NCBI RefSeq assembly: GCF_003860585.1
Contig: NZ_CP034159.1
Location: 372,001 to 436,000, forward strand
DNA length: 64,000 nucleotides
From: Kaistella carnis
GTDB lineage: Bacteria; Bacteroidota; Bacteroidia; Flavobacteriales; Weeksellaceae
Direction: 5' to 3'
A model generated the notes under the pieces. The model had not been told where the DNA came from, searched no databases, and saw only the letters and a program-made list of their open reading frames with translations. The translations under genes were made by a program, and so were the position numbers. Position 1 is the stretch's first letter; the number at the start of each line of letters is the position of its first letter. Of the stretch, positions 54,816-62,638 are shown piece by piece.

Positions 54816-55940
54816 ATGAAAAAAGTACTTATCATATTTTTAAGCCTCATGATTTTTTCCTGTTCCAAAGAAGAAGTGGTTCCCGAAGAAATCGGCACCG
54901 TCGTTGGAGATCAGGTTTCTTTAACCGATTTACAAATCAAAAATTCGGGCATTGAAGCCAACACTTTAAACAACCTTGATATCGCGCATAAAATTATGCT
55001 GACGGGACAAATCGATGTTCCTCCGCAAGGAATGGCAAGTGTTTCTGCACCAAGCGGAGGTTACGTGAGAGTCTCGAGATTCATGCCCGGAAATTATGTT
55101 TCTAAAGGGCAGACGTTAGCAACTTTAGAAAATCCAGAATTGGTGCAATTGCAACAAGATTATTTATTAGCAAAATCGAACCTTCAATACGCACAACAGG
55201 ATTATTCCCGTCAACAAGATTTGAATGAAAACAAAGCCAGTTCCGATAAGGTCACGCAAAAAGCCTTTAATGAAAGCCAGAATCAAAATATAATGATGAA
55301 AGGAATGGCGCAAAAATTAACGGCGATGGGAATTAATCCCGGTTCTTTAAACGCCAATAATATCCGCCGAACATTTGCCGTAACTTCTCCGATTTCAGGA
55401 TATATTTCTACGGTCAATGTGAATATCGGACAATATGTTTCGCCCATGGATAAAATGTTTGACGTTGTCAATACGGGTGATTTACATTTGGCTTTAAAGG
55501 TTTTTGAAAAGGATTTGAGTAAGATTAAAATTGGGCAGAAAGTTTTCGCTTATACCAATCAAAATCCTACTAAAAAATATGAAGCCCGCGTTTTTATTAT
55601 CGGAAAAGATTTCTCCGCTGACCGAAGTGTTTTGATTCATTGCCATTTTGTCGATAACAGTTTGCAACTACTTCCGGGAACTTTTATGAACGCAGAAATG
55701 GAAGCCGATTCCGAAGAAGGTATTGTAATTCCCGATGACGCCATCGTGACCTGGGAGGAAAAACAATATATTTTCGAAGAAGTTAAACCCAAAACCTACA
55801 AGATGTTTCCAGTAGAAATCGGAAATGCTGAAAATGGATTTACCGAACTTTTAAACTTTAAAGAAGAAAATAGAAGTAAAAAATTCGTGACCAAAGGCGC
55901 TTATCAATTATTAATGGCGCTGAAAAATGTAGAAGAGTAA
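54816..55940 (+). CDS. RND efflux periplasmic adaptor (membrane fusion protein)
   Basis: 374 residues from ATG 54816 (an upstream in-frame GTG at 54786 overlaps the cytochrome gene and is not preferred). The lipoprotein signal has its lipobox at LMIFSC. The HlyD/CusB layout follows: lipoyl half GYVRVSRFMPGNYVSKGQTL, a short coiled coil (LAKSNLQYAQQDYSRQQDL), lipoyl second half AVTSPISGYISTVNVNIGQY, and a beta-barrel domain with LPGTFMNAEMEADS. It bridges the CusA/CzcA pump and the TolC channel. It is the last gene of the efflux locus. Confidence 0.93.
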   Translation: MKKVLIIFLSLMIFSCSKEEVVPEEIGTVVGDQVSLTDLQIKNSGIEANTLNNLDIAHKIMLTGQIDVPPQGMASVSAPSGGYVRVSRFMPGNYVSKGQTLATLENPELVQLQQDYLLAKSNLQYAQQDYSRQQDLNENKASSDKVTQKAFNESQNQNIMMKGMAQKLTAMGINPGSLNANNIRRTFAVTSPISGYISTVNVNIGQYVSPMDKMFDVVNTGDLHLALKVFEKDLSKIKIGQKVFAYTNQNPTKKYEARVFIIGKDFSADRSVLIHCHFVDNSLQLLPGTFMNAEMEADSEEGIVIPDDAIVTWEEKQYIFEEVKPKTYKMFPVEIGNAENGFTELLNFKEENRSKKFVTKGAYQLLMALKNVEE

Positions 55941-55957
55941 ATAACTGTCTAATTTTT

Positions 55958-56022
55958 TTTAAACCGCAAAAGAGACAAAAGTTTTACGTTAAAATGAATC
56001 AAAAGTTTACAAAAGTCACATG
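55958..56022 (-). repeat. About 65-bp repeat R2, inverted copy of R1, after the adaptor gene
   Basis: Read on the minus strand it ends ACTTTTGTCTCTTTTGCGGT and contains GTGACTTTTGTAAACTTTTG, matching R1 with few differences. It begins 17 bp after the adaptor stop codon, so the tolC-cytochrome b-adaptor block is bounded by inverted copies. Confidence 0.7.
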
Positions 56023-56034
56023 AAATAACGACTT

Positions 56035-56100
56035 TACCGTTTTGCACTCTTTTGAAAACCTTTTTAATTTATATGTCTTTTGCTACTTTTGCGGTTACAA
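56035..56100 (+). repeat. Diverged copy R3 of the 65-bp repeat (plus orientation)
   Basis: Contains CGTTTTGCACTCTTTTGAAA and ends CTTTTGCTACTTTTGCGGTT. With R2 it makes a head-to-head inverted repeat covering about 140 bp between the adaptor gene and the trp promoter. The rest of this intergenic stretch is AT-rich and holds the trp control region. Confidence 0.6.
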
Positions 56101-56148
56101 AATAAAGATTTGAATTGTTAGATAATTACTAATTATTTTAAAATTTAC

Positions 56149-56178
56149 TTGCAAATAAAAAAAACATTTATATATTTG
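56149..56178 (+). promoter_or_regulatory. trp operon promoter
   Basis: TTG at 56149-56151, a 19-bp spacer and TATATTTG at 56171-56178 match the Bacteroidota consensus closely. The box ends five bases before the leader-peptide ATG (56184), so the transcript probably begins at or within a few bases of that ATG. Confidence 0.8.
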
Positions 56179-56183
56179 CTCCA

Positions 56184-56240
56184 ATGAAAACAATCATAAA
56201 CATTACTTGGTGGCATCATTCAAACTTCATAAGGGTCTGA
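56184..56240 (+). CDS. trpL: trp operon leader peptide (Trp-Trp-His-His)
   Basis: 18 codons: MKTIINITWWHHSNFIRV, then TGA. The tandem TGG codons are codons 9-10 (56208-56213) and are followed by two CAT (His) codons. A 15-bp terminator hairpin lies 34 bp downstream and trpE begins 92 bp after the stop. Tandem Trp codons in a tiny ORF ahead of trpE are the classical sign of ribosome-mediated attenuation. The peptide itself probably has no function. Confidence 0.9.
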   Translation: MKTIINITWWHHSNFIRV

Positions 56241-56310
56241 AGCAAATCTTGTATTCTGTTTGTAAAAACATATAAAAAGACTTTGACGTGACTCGTTAAG
56301 GTCTTTTTTT
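56231..56310 (+). promoter_or_regulatory. trp attenuator: antiterminator segment plus intrinsic terminator
   Basis: The terminator has a 15-bp stem: left arm 56274-56288 (AAAAAGACTTTGACG), loop TGACT, right arm 56294-56308 (CGTTAAGGTCTTTTT), two G-T wobbles, followed by T. The 3' end of the leader ORF carries AAGGGTCT (56231-56238), a near copy of the right arm's AAGGTCT. It can pair with the left arm at 56278-56284. A ribosome stalled at the Trp codons leaves 56231-56238 free to pair and block termination; a ribosome reaching the stop codon covers it and the terminator forms. Confidence 0.85.
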
Positions 56311-56332
56311 TATCTAAATTTTAAAAAATATC

Positions 56333-57751
56333 ATGGAATTTAAGCAAACTGTAAACATAAAAACTACCATCAAATCGGTGATGAGCGATCTTTTCACGCC
56401 GGTCGGAATTTATCTGCGACTTCGTGATAAATTTCGGGACACCATTTTACTGGAAAGTGCCGGAAATCAAAACAACGATAACAACTTTTCGTTTATTGCC
56501 ATCAATGCAGTTGCCGGAATTGAAATCAGAAATTTTGAGGAAGCAGAAGTTAAATTCCCTCTTGGTAATCCACAAAAAATCGCTTTAGAAAAAGAGAAGT
56601 TGAGTGAATTATTAAATGATTTCACCAAATGTTTTGTTTGTGAAGAACCATCTAAAGAAATCGGTAAATCTGCACAGGGATTTTTTGGGTACACGAGTTA
56701 TGATGCGATTCCGTTTTTTGAAAATATAAAATTTAAAGAACTTTCAGAGGAAAATAAAATTCCATTATTGCGTTATCGCCTTTACCAGTATGTGATTGCG
56801 ATTAACCATTACAACGATGAAATGTTCATCATCGAAAATAAAATTGATGGACTGAAATCAAATACGATCGAAATCGAAAATTTGATCAACCAGAAAAACG
56901 CTCCAATTTTTCCGTTCAAAATCACCGATTATGAAACGTCCAATTTAAGAGATGAAGAATTCCGGGAATTGGTGGAAACCGCAAAAAAAAACTGTTTCCG
57001 TGGTGATGTTTTTCAATTGGTTTTGAGCCGCAGATTTGAACAGAAATTTAACGGTGATGAATTCAATGTTTACCGTGCTTTGCGACATATTAATCCTTCT
57101 CCTTATTTATTTTATTTCGATTATGGAGATTATAAATTAATGGGATCCAGTCCGGAAAGTCAATTGATCATTAAAGACGGAAAAGCCATTATTCATCCGA
57201 TTGCGGGAACTTTTAAAAGAACTGGTGAAGTTCAGAAAGATTTAGAAGCAGCCGAAGAATTAAAGAAAGATGCGAAGGAAAACGCAGAACATACGATGCT
57301 CGTTGATTTAGCGAGAAACGATTTAAGTATTTGTGGAAAAAGTACCACCGTGACGAAATTGAAAGAAGTTCAGTTTTTTTCTCACGTCATTCACTTGGTA
57401 AGCGAAGTAACGGCAGATGTTGAAGAAAATCAAAATCCTTACGAAATGATCGCGACCACTTTTCCACAGGGAACTTTGAGTGGTGCACCAAAATACAAAG
57501 CGATGGAATTGATTGATTCTTATGAGAAAACTTCGCGTTCGTTTTACGGCGGTTGTATCGGTTTTGTCGGCTTTGATGGAAGTTGTAATCAAGCGATTAT
57601 GATCCGGACTTTTTTAAGTAAAAATAACACGCTTTATTATCAAGCCGGTGCTGGAATCGTCGCAAAATCTACAGCAGAAAATGAATTGCAGGAAGTAAAT
57701 AATAAACTGAATGCGCTGAAAATGGCTGTAAAAAAAGCAACTTCAATTTAA
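56333..57751 (+). CDS. trpE: Anthranilate synthase component I
   Basis: 472 residues. It makes anthranilate from chorismate using ammonia from TrpG. The Trp feedback site is conserved: LLES at 39-42 followed by Ser53 (the LLESx10S pattern). The C-terminal chorismate-binding domain has LVETAKKNCFRGDVFQLVLS, then YRALRHINPSPYLFYFDYGD, then IHPIAGTFKRTG and DLARNDLSICG, ending with QAGAGIVAKSTAENE. It is the first structural gene after the attenuator, 12 bp before trpG. Confidence 0.97.
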   Translation: MEFKQTVNIKTTIKSVMSDLFTPVGIYLRLRDKFRDTILLESAGNQNNDNNFSFIAINAVAGIEIRNFEEAEVKFPLGNPQKIALEKEKLSELLNDFTKCFVCEEPSKEIGKSAQGFFGYTSYDAIPFFENIKFKELSEENKIPLLRYRLYQYVIAINHYNDEMFIIENKIDGLKSNTIEIENLINQKNAPIFPFKITDYETSNLRDEEFRELVETAKKNCFRGDVFQLVLSRRFEQKFNGDEFNVYRALRHINPSPYLFYFDYGDYKLMGSSPESQLIIKDGKAIIHPIAGTFKRTGEVQKDLEAAEELKKDAKENAEHTMLVDLARNDLSICGKSTTVTKLKEVQFFSHVIHLVSEVTADVEENQNPYEMIATTFPQGTLSGAPKYKAMELIDSYEKTSRSFYGGCIGFVGFDGSCNQAIMIRTFLSKNNTLYYQAGAGIVAKSTAENELQEVNNKLNALKMAVKKATSI

Positions 57752-57763
57752 GAAAATACAATT

Positions 57764-58333
57764 ATGAAAATATTAGTCTTTGATAATTACGACAGTTTTA
57801 CGTATAATTTAGTTCAAATGATTGAGCAAATCAGTGGTGATAAAGTAGATGTTTTCCGAAATGATCAAATCAGTTTGGAGGATATCGAAAAGTATGACAA
57901 GATCGTGCTTTCTCCAGGTCCGGGAATTCCAAGTGAAGCGGGAATCTTAATTGAACTGATTACAAAATATGCACCGACGAAATCGATATTGGGAGTTTGT
58001 CTTGGTCAGCAAGCAATTGCAGAAGCCTTTGGCGGAAGTTTGATTAATCTCACAGAAATCTATCACGGCGTTGCAACAAACGCTCAAACAATCAAAAAAG
58101 ACGCTCGACTTTTAAAAGATTTACCCGAAAATTTGGAAGTTGGAAGATATCACAGTTGGGCCGTAAATCCTGAAGATTTCCCCGAAGAACTGGAAATTAC
58201 TTCAGTAGATGAGAACGGAATGATAATGTCTTTACAGCATAAAACCTATGATGTTCAGTCAGTTCAATATCACCCGGAAAGTATCTTAACGCCGCACGGG
58301 AAAAAGATCATCCAAAATTTTTTACAGAATTAA
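57764..58333 (+). CDS. trpG: Anthranilate synthase component II (glutamine amidotransferase)
   Basis: 189 residues, a stand-alone class I glutamine amidotransferase. The nucleophile Cys79 is in SILGVCLGQQAIAEAFGG, and the His-Glu pair is in SVQYHPESILTPHG. The start MKILVFDNYDSFTYNLVQMI is typical of TrpG/PabA. It supplies ammonia to TrpE. In organisms with only one such gene it may also serve aminodeoxychorismate synthase. TrpD starts one base after its stop codon. Confidence 0.97.
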   Translation: MKILVFDNYDSFTYNLVQMIEQISGDKVDVFRNDQISLEDIEKYDKIVLSPGPGIPSEAGILIELITKYAPTKSILGVCLGQQAIAEAFGGSLINLTEIYHGVATNAQTIKKDARLLKDLPENLEVGRYHSWAVNPEDFPEELEITSVDENGMIMSLQHKTYDVQSVQYHPESILTPHGKKIIQNFLQN

Positions 58334-58334
58334 A

Positions 58335-59321
58335 ATGAAAGAGATATTACAATATTTATTCGACCATCAAACTTTGAGCAAAGCCCAGGCGAAATCAATT
58401 CTCCTGGAAATTTCAAAGAATATTTTTAATGAAATTGAAGTGACTTCTTTCGTTACGGTTTTCTTGATGCGAAGTATTACGTTGGCGGAACTAGAAGGTT
58501 TTACCGAAGCATTGCATCAGTTGGCGCCGAAAATTGATTTAGGAACAGAAGATTTAGTCGACATCGTTGGAACAGGTGGCGACGGAAAAAACACGTTTAA
58601 TATTTCAACTTTGGCGAGTTTGGTCGTAGCCGGAACTGGGCAGAAAGTTGCCAAGCATGGAAATTATGCCGCTTCCACAATTAGTGGAGCATCAAATGTT
58701 TTGGAAACTCTCGGTTATCGATTTAAAGAAACGGAAGAAGAGTTGAAAAGTGATCTGGAAAAGGGAAATTTCTGTTATTTACACGCACCGATTTTCCACA
58801 CGTCTTTAAAATCAATCGCGCCGATGCGTAAAAATTTAGGTTTAAAAACTTTTTTCAATATGTTGGGACCATTGATCAATCCGGCTCAACCAAAATATAC
58901 CATGATAGGTGTTGCGAATTTGGAAATCGCACGGATTTACCAATATTTATTACAGAAGAAAAATGCTGATTTTTTGCTGGTGAATGCTTTAGATGGTTAC
59001 GACGAAATCAGTTTGACCAACGATACTAAAATGATTGATAAATACGGTGAGAAGATTTATTCAGCGGAAGAATTGCAGTTTAGAAATATCGAATCAGAAT
59101 CTATTTTTGGCGGAAATAGTATTGAAGAAGCAGCGGAAATTTTTAAATCTATCTTAGAGGGAAAAGGAACTTACGAACAGAATGCTGTGGTTTTAGCGAA
59201 TGCAGCAATGGCTTTGAACAATACTGAGAAATTTGGTAATTACAAAAATTGCTTAATGATGGCGAAAGAAAGTTTAATGGAAGGAAAAGCCCTGAATTGT
59301 CTAAATGTTTTAATTGCTTAG
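58335..59321 (+). CDS. trpD: Anthranilate phosphoribosyltransferase
   Basis: 328 residues. The PRPP-binding loop is IVGTGGDGKNTFNIST (GTGGDG at 79-84), followed by KHGNYAASTISGASNVLETL and RKNLGLKTFFNMLGPLINPA. It transfers phosphoribosyl from PRPP to anthranilate. The length and the C-terminal region are normal for a monofunctional TrpD, not fused to TrpG. It is 2 bp upstream of trpC. Confidence 0.97.
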   Translation: MKEILQYLFDHQTLSKAQAKSILLEISKNIFNEIEVTSFVTVFLMRSITLAELEGFTEALHQLAPKIDLGTEDLVDIVGTGGDGKNTFNISTLASLVVAGTGQKVAKHGNYAASTISGASNVLETLGYRFKETEEELKSDLEKGNFCYLHAPIFHTSLKSIAPMRKNLGLKTFFNMLGPLINPAQPKYTMIGVANLEIARIYQYLLQKKNADFLLVNALDGYDEISLTNDTKMIDKYGEKIYSAEELQFRNIESESIFGGNSIEEAAEIFKSILEGKGTYEQNAVVLANAAMALNNTEKFGNYKNCLMMAKESLMEGKALNCLNVLIA

Positions 59322-59323
59322 AA

Positions 59324-60103
59324 ATGAATATTCTCGATAAAATAATTGACCAGAAAAAGCAGGAAGTTTCGGAAGCGAAAAAGAAAATTTCTTTGACGCA
59401 ATTAAAAGATGCAGTAGTGTTTAACCGCAAGACATTTTCATTAAAAGAATCAGTCAAATCGGGTAGTGGAATCATTGCGGAATTTAAAAGACAATCGCCC
59501 AGTAAAGGAATAATCAATGATAAAGCAGACGTTTTAGAAGTTGCAACGTCATATCAAAAATTTGGAGCAAGTGGAATTTCAATCTTGACTGATTCCGAAT
59601 TTTTTGGAGGGAAATTAGAAGATATTTTGAAAGTACGAAGTGAAATTTCGATTCCTATTTTGCGAAAAGATTTCATGATTGATGAATATCAATTTTATGA
59701 AGCAAAAGCGAATGGAGCAGATGTGATTTTATTAATTGCTTCGTGTCTTTCTCAAAACCAGGTTCAGGAATTTACACAATTATCTCACGAATTAGGATTA
59801 GAAGTTTTGTTAGAAATTCATACGGAAGATGAGTTAAAACATTTTAATAAAGAAATTGATTTGGTGGGAATCAATAATAGAAACCTCAAAGATTTTAAAG
59901 TTGATTTACAACATTCTGTCAATTTGAAAAATCTTTTGCCGGTAGATACTTTAGCAGTTGCAGAGAGTGGAATTTACTCCATCGATGATTTTAAATTTCT
60001 AAAAGAAAAAGGCTTTGACGGATTTTTAATGGGCGAATATTTTATGCGAAATGAAAATCCGGGAATTGCTTTTGAAGAGTTCATTAAAGATGTTAGAAAC
60101 TAG
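59324..60103 (+). CDS. trpC: Indole-3-glycerol-phosphate synthase
   Basis: 259 residues from ATG 59324; the open frame begins earlier but overlaps trpD. The start MNILDKIIDQKKQEVSEAKK is typical. The TIM-barrel catalytic residues are in GIIAEFKRQSPSKGIIN (Lys), PILRKDFMIDEYQFYEA (KDF), LEVLLEIHTEDEL (Glu), LVGINNRNLKDF (Asn) and AVAESGIYSIDD (Glu-Ser). It closes the indole ring of CdRP. It is monofunctional and is followed by trpF after 15 bp. Confidence 0.97.
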   Translation: MNILDKIIDQKKQEVSEAKKKISLTQLKDAVVFNRKTFSLKESVKSGSGIIAEFKRQSPSKGIINDKADVLEVATSYQKFGASGISILTDSEFFGGKLEDILKVRSEISIPILRKDFMIDEYQFYEAKANGADVILLIASCLSQNQVQEFTQLSHELGLEVLLEIHTEDELKHFNKEIDLVGINNRNLKDFKVDLQHSVNLKNLLPVDTLAVAESGIYSIDDFKFLKEKGFDGFLMGEYFMRNENPGIAFEEFIKDVRN

Positions 60104-60118
60104 ATTTTAGAAATTAGA

Positions 60119-60796
60119 ATGACTCAACAACCGACAAATGATAGCCGACAACCAAAACTTAAAGTTTGCGGTTTGACAAAACTAGATCAGATCGAAGAAT
60201 TAATTTCTTTGGACGTTAATTTCCTGGGCTTAATTTTTTATAAAAAATCGCCGCGTTATGTTTTAAATTCTTTGACTTTAGATCAAATAAAATCAATAAA
60301 CCATGAAGGGAAGATTGGCGTCTTTGTCAATGGAAGTCTAGAACAAATTATAGAGATATCTGAAAAAGCCAAACTTAATTATATTCAACTTCACGGAGAT
60401 GAAAGCGACGAATTTATTTCTGAATTAAGAATTAAGTTGGATAGAAAAATTGGAATTATTAAAGTTTTTAGAATCGGAAACGATATCGAAAATTTAAAAT
60501 TTAAAATTCAAAATCTAAAATCTAATGTAGATTATTTTCTTTTTGATACCGATTCAAAAGCATTTGGTGGAACTGGTAAAACGTTTGACTGGCAAATTTT
60601 AAATGATTTAGAAATCAACAAACCGTACTTTTTAAGTGGCGGAATTTCAGAAGAGAATATTGAAAATATTAAATTATTAAAGCAGAAACCTTTTACTTTA
60701 GATATCAATTCAAAATTTGAAATTGAACCTGGAAATAAAAACATAGATAAAATTGTTAGTTTTAAAAATAAATTAAGTCGCAAAGCGACGCGTTAA
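60119..60796 (+). CDS. trpF: Phosphoribosylanthranilate isomerase
   Basis: 225 residues. The catalytic Cys is in KLKVCGLTKLDQIEEL and the Asp is in FLFDTDSKAFGGTGKTFDW; the phosphate-binding end is PYFLSGGISEENIENI. The N-terminus has about ten extra residues (MTQQPTNDSRQP). A segment near residues 122-135 (NLKFKIQNLKSN) is encoded by AT-rich near-repeats and looks like an insertion. The last residues LSRKATR and the stop codon are encoded by the left REP hairpin (60777-60796), so the C-terminus has been rewritten by a REP insertion. Confidence 0.94.
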   Translation: MTQQPTNDSRQPKLKVCGLTKLDQIEELISLDVNFLGLIFYKKSPRYVLNSLTLDQIKSINHEGKIGVFVNGSLEQIIEISEKAKLNYIQLHGDESDEFISELRIKLDRKIGIIKVFRIGNDIENLKFKIQNLKSNVDYFLFDTDSKAFGGTGKTFDWQILNDLEINKPYFLSGGISEENIENIKLLKQKPFTLDINSKFEIEPGNKNIDKIVSFKNKLSRKATR

Positions 60797-60820
60797 TAAA
60801 GGATAGGATGAAATCCTATT
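60777..60820 (+). repeat. Left REP of the RAYT element
   Basis: Hairpin GTCGC-AAA-GCGAC (60777-60789), then GCGTTAAT and the block AAAGGATAGGATGAAATCCT (60799-60818) ending ATTA. The right-hand REP carries an exact inverted copy of the 24-bp AAAGGAT...ATTA block. The hairpin part lies inside the 3' end of trpF. Confidence 0.85.
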
Positions 60821-60847
60821 AATGTTGAAATTAAAAAAAACTCAACC

Positions 60848-61300
60848 ATGCCACAATCATTAGTCAAAAATTACGTCCATATCGTTTTCAGCACAAAATA
60901 CAGAAATGATTTCATCGATGAAGAAATAGAAGACGAATTGTTCAGATACATCGCTAGCATTTGTAAGGATTTTGAAAGTACAGCAATTCGAATTGGAGGA
61001 ACAGATAATCATATCCATATTTTATGTTTGCTTTCAAGAAAAATTGCTTTAATGAAATTGGTACAGGAAGTTAAGGCACATTCATCCAAATGGATAAAAA
61101 CAAAAGGAAGTAAATATGAAGATTTCTTTTGGCAAGATGGTTATGGTGGATTTTCTGTGTGTAGGAGCAATCTGGAAATTGTTAAGAACTACATTGTGAA
61201 TCAGAGAAAACATCATGAGGAGTTAGATTTCAAGAATGAGTTTGTAGAAATGTTAATTGAAAATAAGATGGAATATGATGAAAAATATCTTTGGGATTAA
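60848..61300 (+). CDS. REP-associated tyrosine transposase (RAYT, Y1/IS200-like)
   Basis: 150 residues of the Transposase_17/IS200-like Y1 family, single-strand nucleases that use a HUH motif and a Tyr. The HUH pair is HIH at 55-57 in GGTDNHIHILCLLS, and the Tyr is Y115 in EIVKNYIVNQRKHHEE. The start SLVKNYVHIVFSTKYRN is typical. It is flanked by inverted REP sequences rather than IS200 ends, so RAYT is the best call. It interrupts the trp operon between trpF and trpB without breaking either gene. The frame looks intact, and RAYTs are often domesticated. Confidence 0.9.
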   Translation: MPQSLVKNYVHIVFSTKYRNDFIDEEIEDELFRYIASICKDFESTAIRIGGTDNHIHILCLLSRKIALMKLVQEVKAHSSKWIKTKGSKYEDFFWQDGYGGFSVCRSNLEIVKNYIVNQRKHHEELDFKNEFVEMLIENKMEYDEKYLWD

Positions 61301-61315
61301 TGCTAAATTGATGAA

Positions 61316-61393
61316 TAGGATTTTACCCATCCCTTTGATATAATAGGATTTCATCCTATCCTTTGTTAAATCGCCACTTCGTGGCTAGATAAA
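61316..61393 (-). repeat. Right REP region of the RAYT element (degenerate plus intact copy)
   Basis: The intact copy, inverted relative to the left REP, runs from TAATAGGATTTCATCCTATC (61351-61370) through CTTTG, TTAAATC and the hairpin GCCAC-TTC-GTGGC (61373-61385). Just before it, AATAGGATTTTACCCATCCC (61316-61335) is a decayed half copy. The hairpin sequence differs from the left one but keeps its fold. Confidence 0.8.
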
Positions 61394-61408
61394 TATTAAA
61401 ATACAACT

Positions 61409-62590
61409 ATGAAAACATACAGAAACCCAGATGAAAATGGTTATTACGGCGAATTCGGTGGCGCCTTTGTGCCGGAAATGTTATATCCAAATGTCGAAGA
61501 ACTTCACCATAATTATTTAGAAATAATTAATTCTGAAGAATTCCAGGAAGAATACCAAGATCTTTTGAAAAACTATGTGGGTCGCGCAACTCCATTATAT
61601 TTTGCGAAGAATTTGAGCGAAAAATATCAGACTCAAGTTTATCTGAAAAGAGAAGATTTGAATCACACTGGTGCACATAAAATCAACAATGCTTTAGGTC
61701 AGGCCTTACTCGCAAAAAAATTAGGAAAGCAAAGAATTATTGCAGAAACTGGCGCTGGGCAACACGGCGTTGCAACCGCTACTGCCTGTGCGTTACTTGG
61801 TTTAGAATGTATTATTTACATGGGCGAAGTCGATATCGCTCGGCAAGCACCCAATGTTGGTCGTATGAAAATGTTGGGTGCAACGGTTATTCCTGCGACT
61901 TCTGGATCGAAAACTTTGAAAGATGCCGTGAATGAAGCGTTAAGAGATTGGATTAATAATGCTACAACAACTCATTATATTATCGGAAGTGTAGTTGGTC
62001 CGCACCCGTTTCCGGATTTGGTGGCGAGGTTTCAAAGTGTTATTTCGGAAGAGATAAAATGGCAGTTAAAGGAAAAGATCGGACGGGAAAATCCAGATGT
62101 TGTTATTGCCTGTGTTGGTGGTGGAAGTAATGCTGCCGGAACATTCTATCATTTTGTAGATGAACCGAGTGTGAAGATTATCGCTGCCGAAGCGGGAGGT
62201 TTTGGTTTGGATTCTGGTAAATCTGCGGCGACGACTTTTCTGGGAACGTTAGGAGTTTTGCACGGCAGTAAAAGTTTGGTGATGCAAACTGAAGATGGAC
62301 AAGTCATCGAACCGCATTCTATTTCTGCCGGACTCGATTATCCTGGAATTGGACCTTTTCATGCGAATTTAGCCACCGGAAAAAGAGCGGAATTTTTCAG
62401 TATTACTGATGATGAAGCATTGAAATCTGCTTTTGAATTAACGCAAATAGAAGGAATTATTCCGGCTTTGGAATCTGCGCATGCTTTGGCAGTTTTGGAA
62501 AAGAAAAGTTTTGGAAAAGACGAAGTTGTAGTGATTTGTTTGAGTGGAAGAGGCGATAAGGATATGGAAACGTATCTTTCAAAATTATAA
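61409..62590 (+). CDS. trpB: Tryptophan synthase beta subunit
   Basis: 393 residues, TrpB1 type. The PLP lysine is K91 in [15 protein letters not shown], the phosphate-binding loop is [12 protein letters not shown], and the active-site Glu segment is [20 protein letters not shown]. The start [20 protein letters not shown] is characteristic. It condenses indole with serine and pairs with TrpA. Separated from trpF by about 610 bp of RAYT/REP DNA, it probably still relies on read-through or a new promoter in that DNA. Confidence 0.98.
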   Translation: MKTYRNPDENGYYGEFGGAFVPEMLYPNVEELHHNYLEIINSEEFQEEYQDLLKNYVGRATPLYFAKNLSEKYQTQVYLKREDLNHTGAHKINNALGQALLAKKLGKQRIIAETGAGQHGVATATACALLGLECIIYMGEVDIARQAPNVGRMKMLGATVIPATSGSKTLKDAVNEALRDWINNATTTHYIIGSVVGPHPFPDLVARFQSVISEEIKWQLKEKIGRENPDVVIACVGGGSNAAGTFYHFVDEPSVKIIAAEAGGFGLDSGKSAATTFLGTLGVLHGSKSLVMQTEDGQVIEPHSISAGLDYPGIGPFHANLATGKRAEFFSITDDEALKSAFELTQIEGIIPALESAHALAVLEKKSFGKDEVVVICLSGRGDKDMETYLSKL

Positions 62591-62638
62591 ATTTTAGATT
62601 TTAAATTATAAATGAATTTATCTCAAATTGAATAGAAA

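Noticed and set aside
60848..61300. Full IS200/IS605 insertion sequence
   Set aside because: No TnpB and no IS200-type ends; the flanks are REP hairpins, so a RAYT is the better call.
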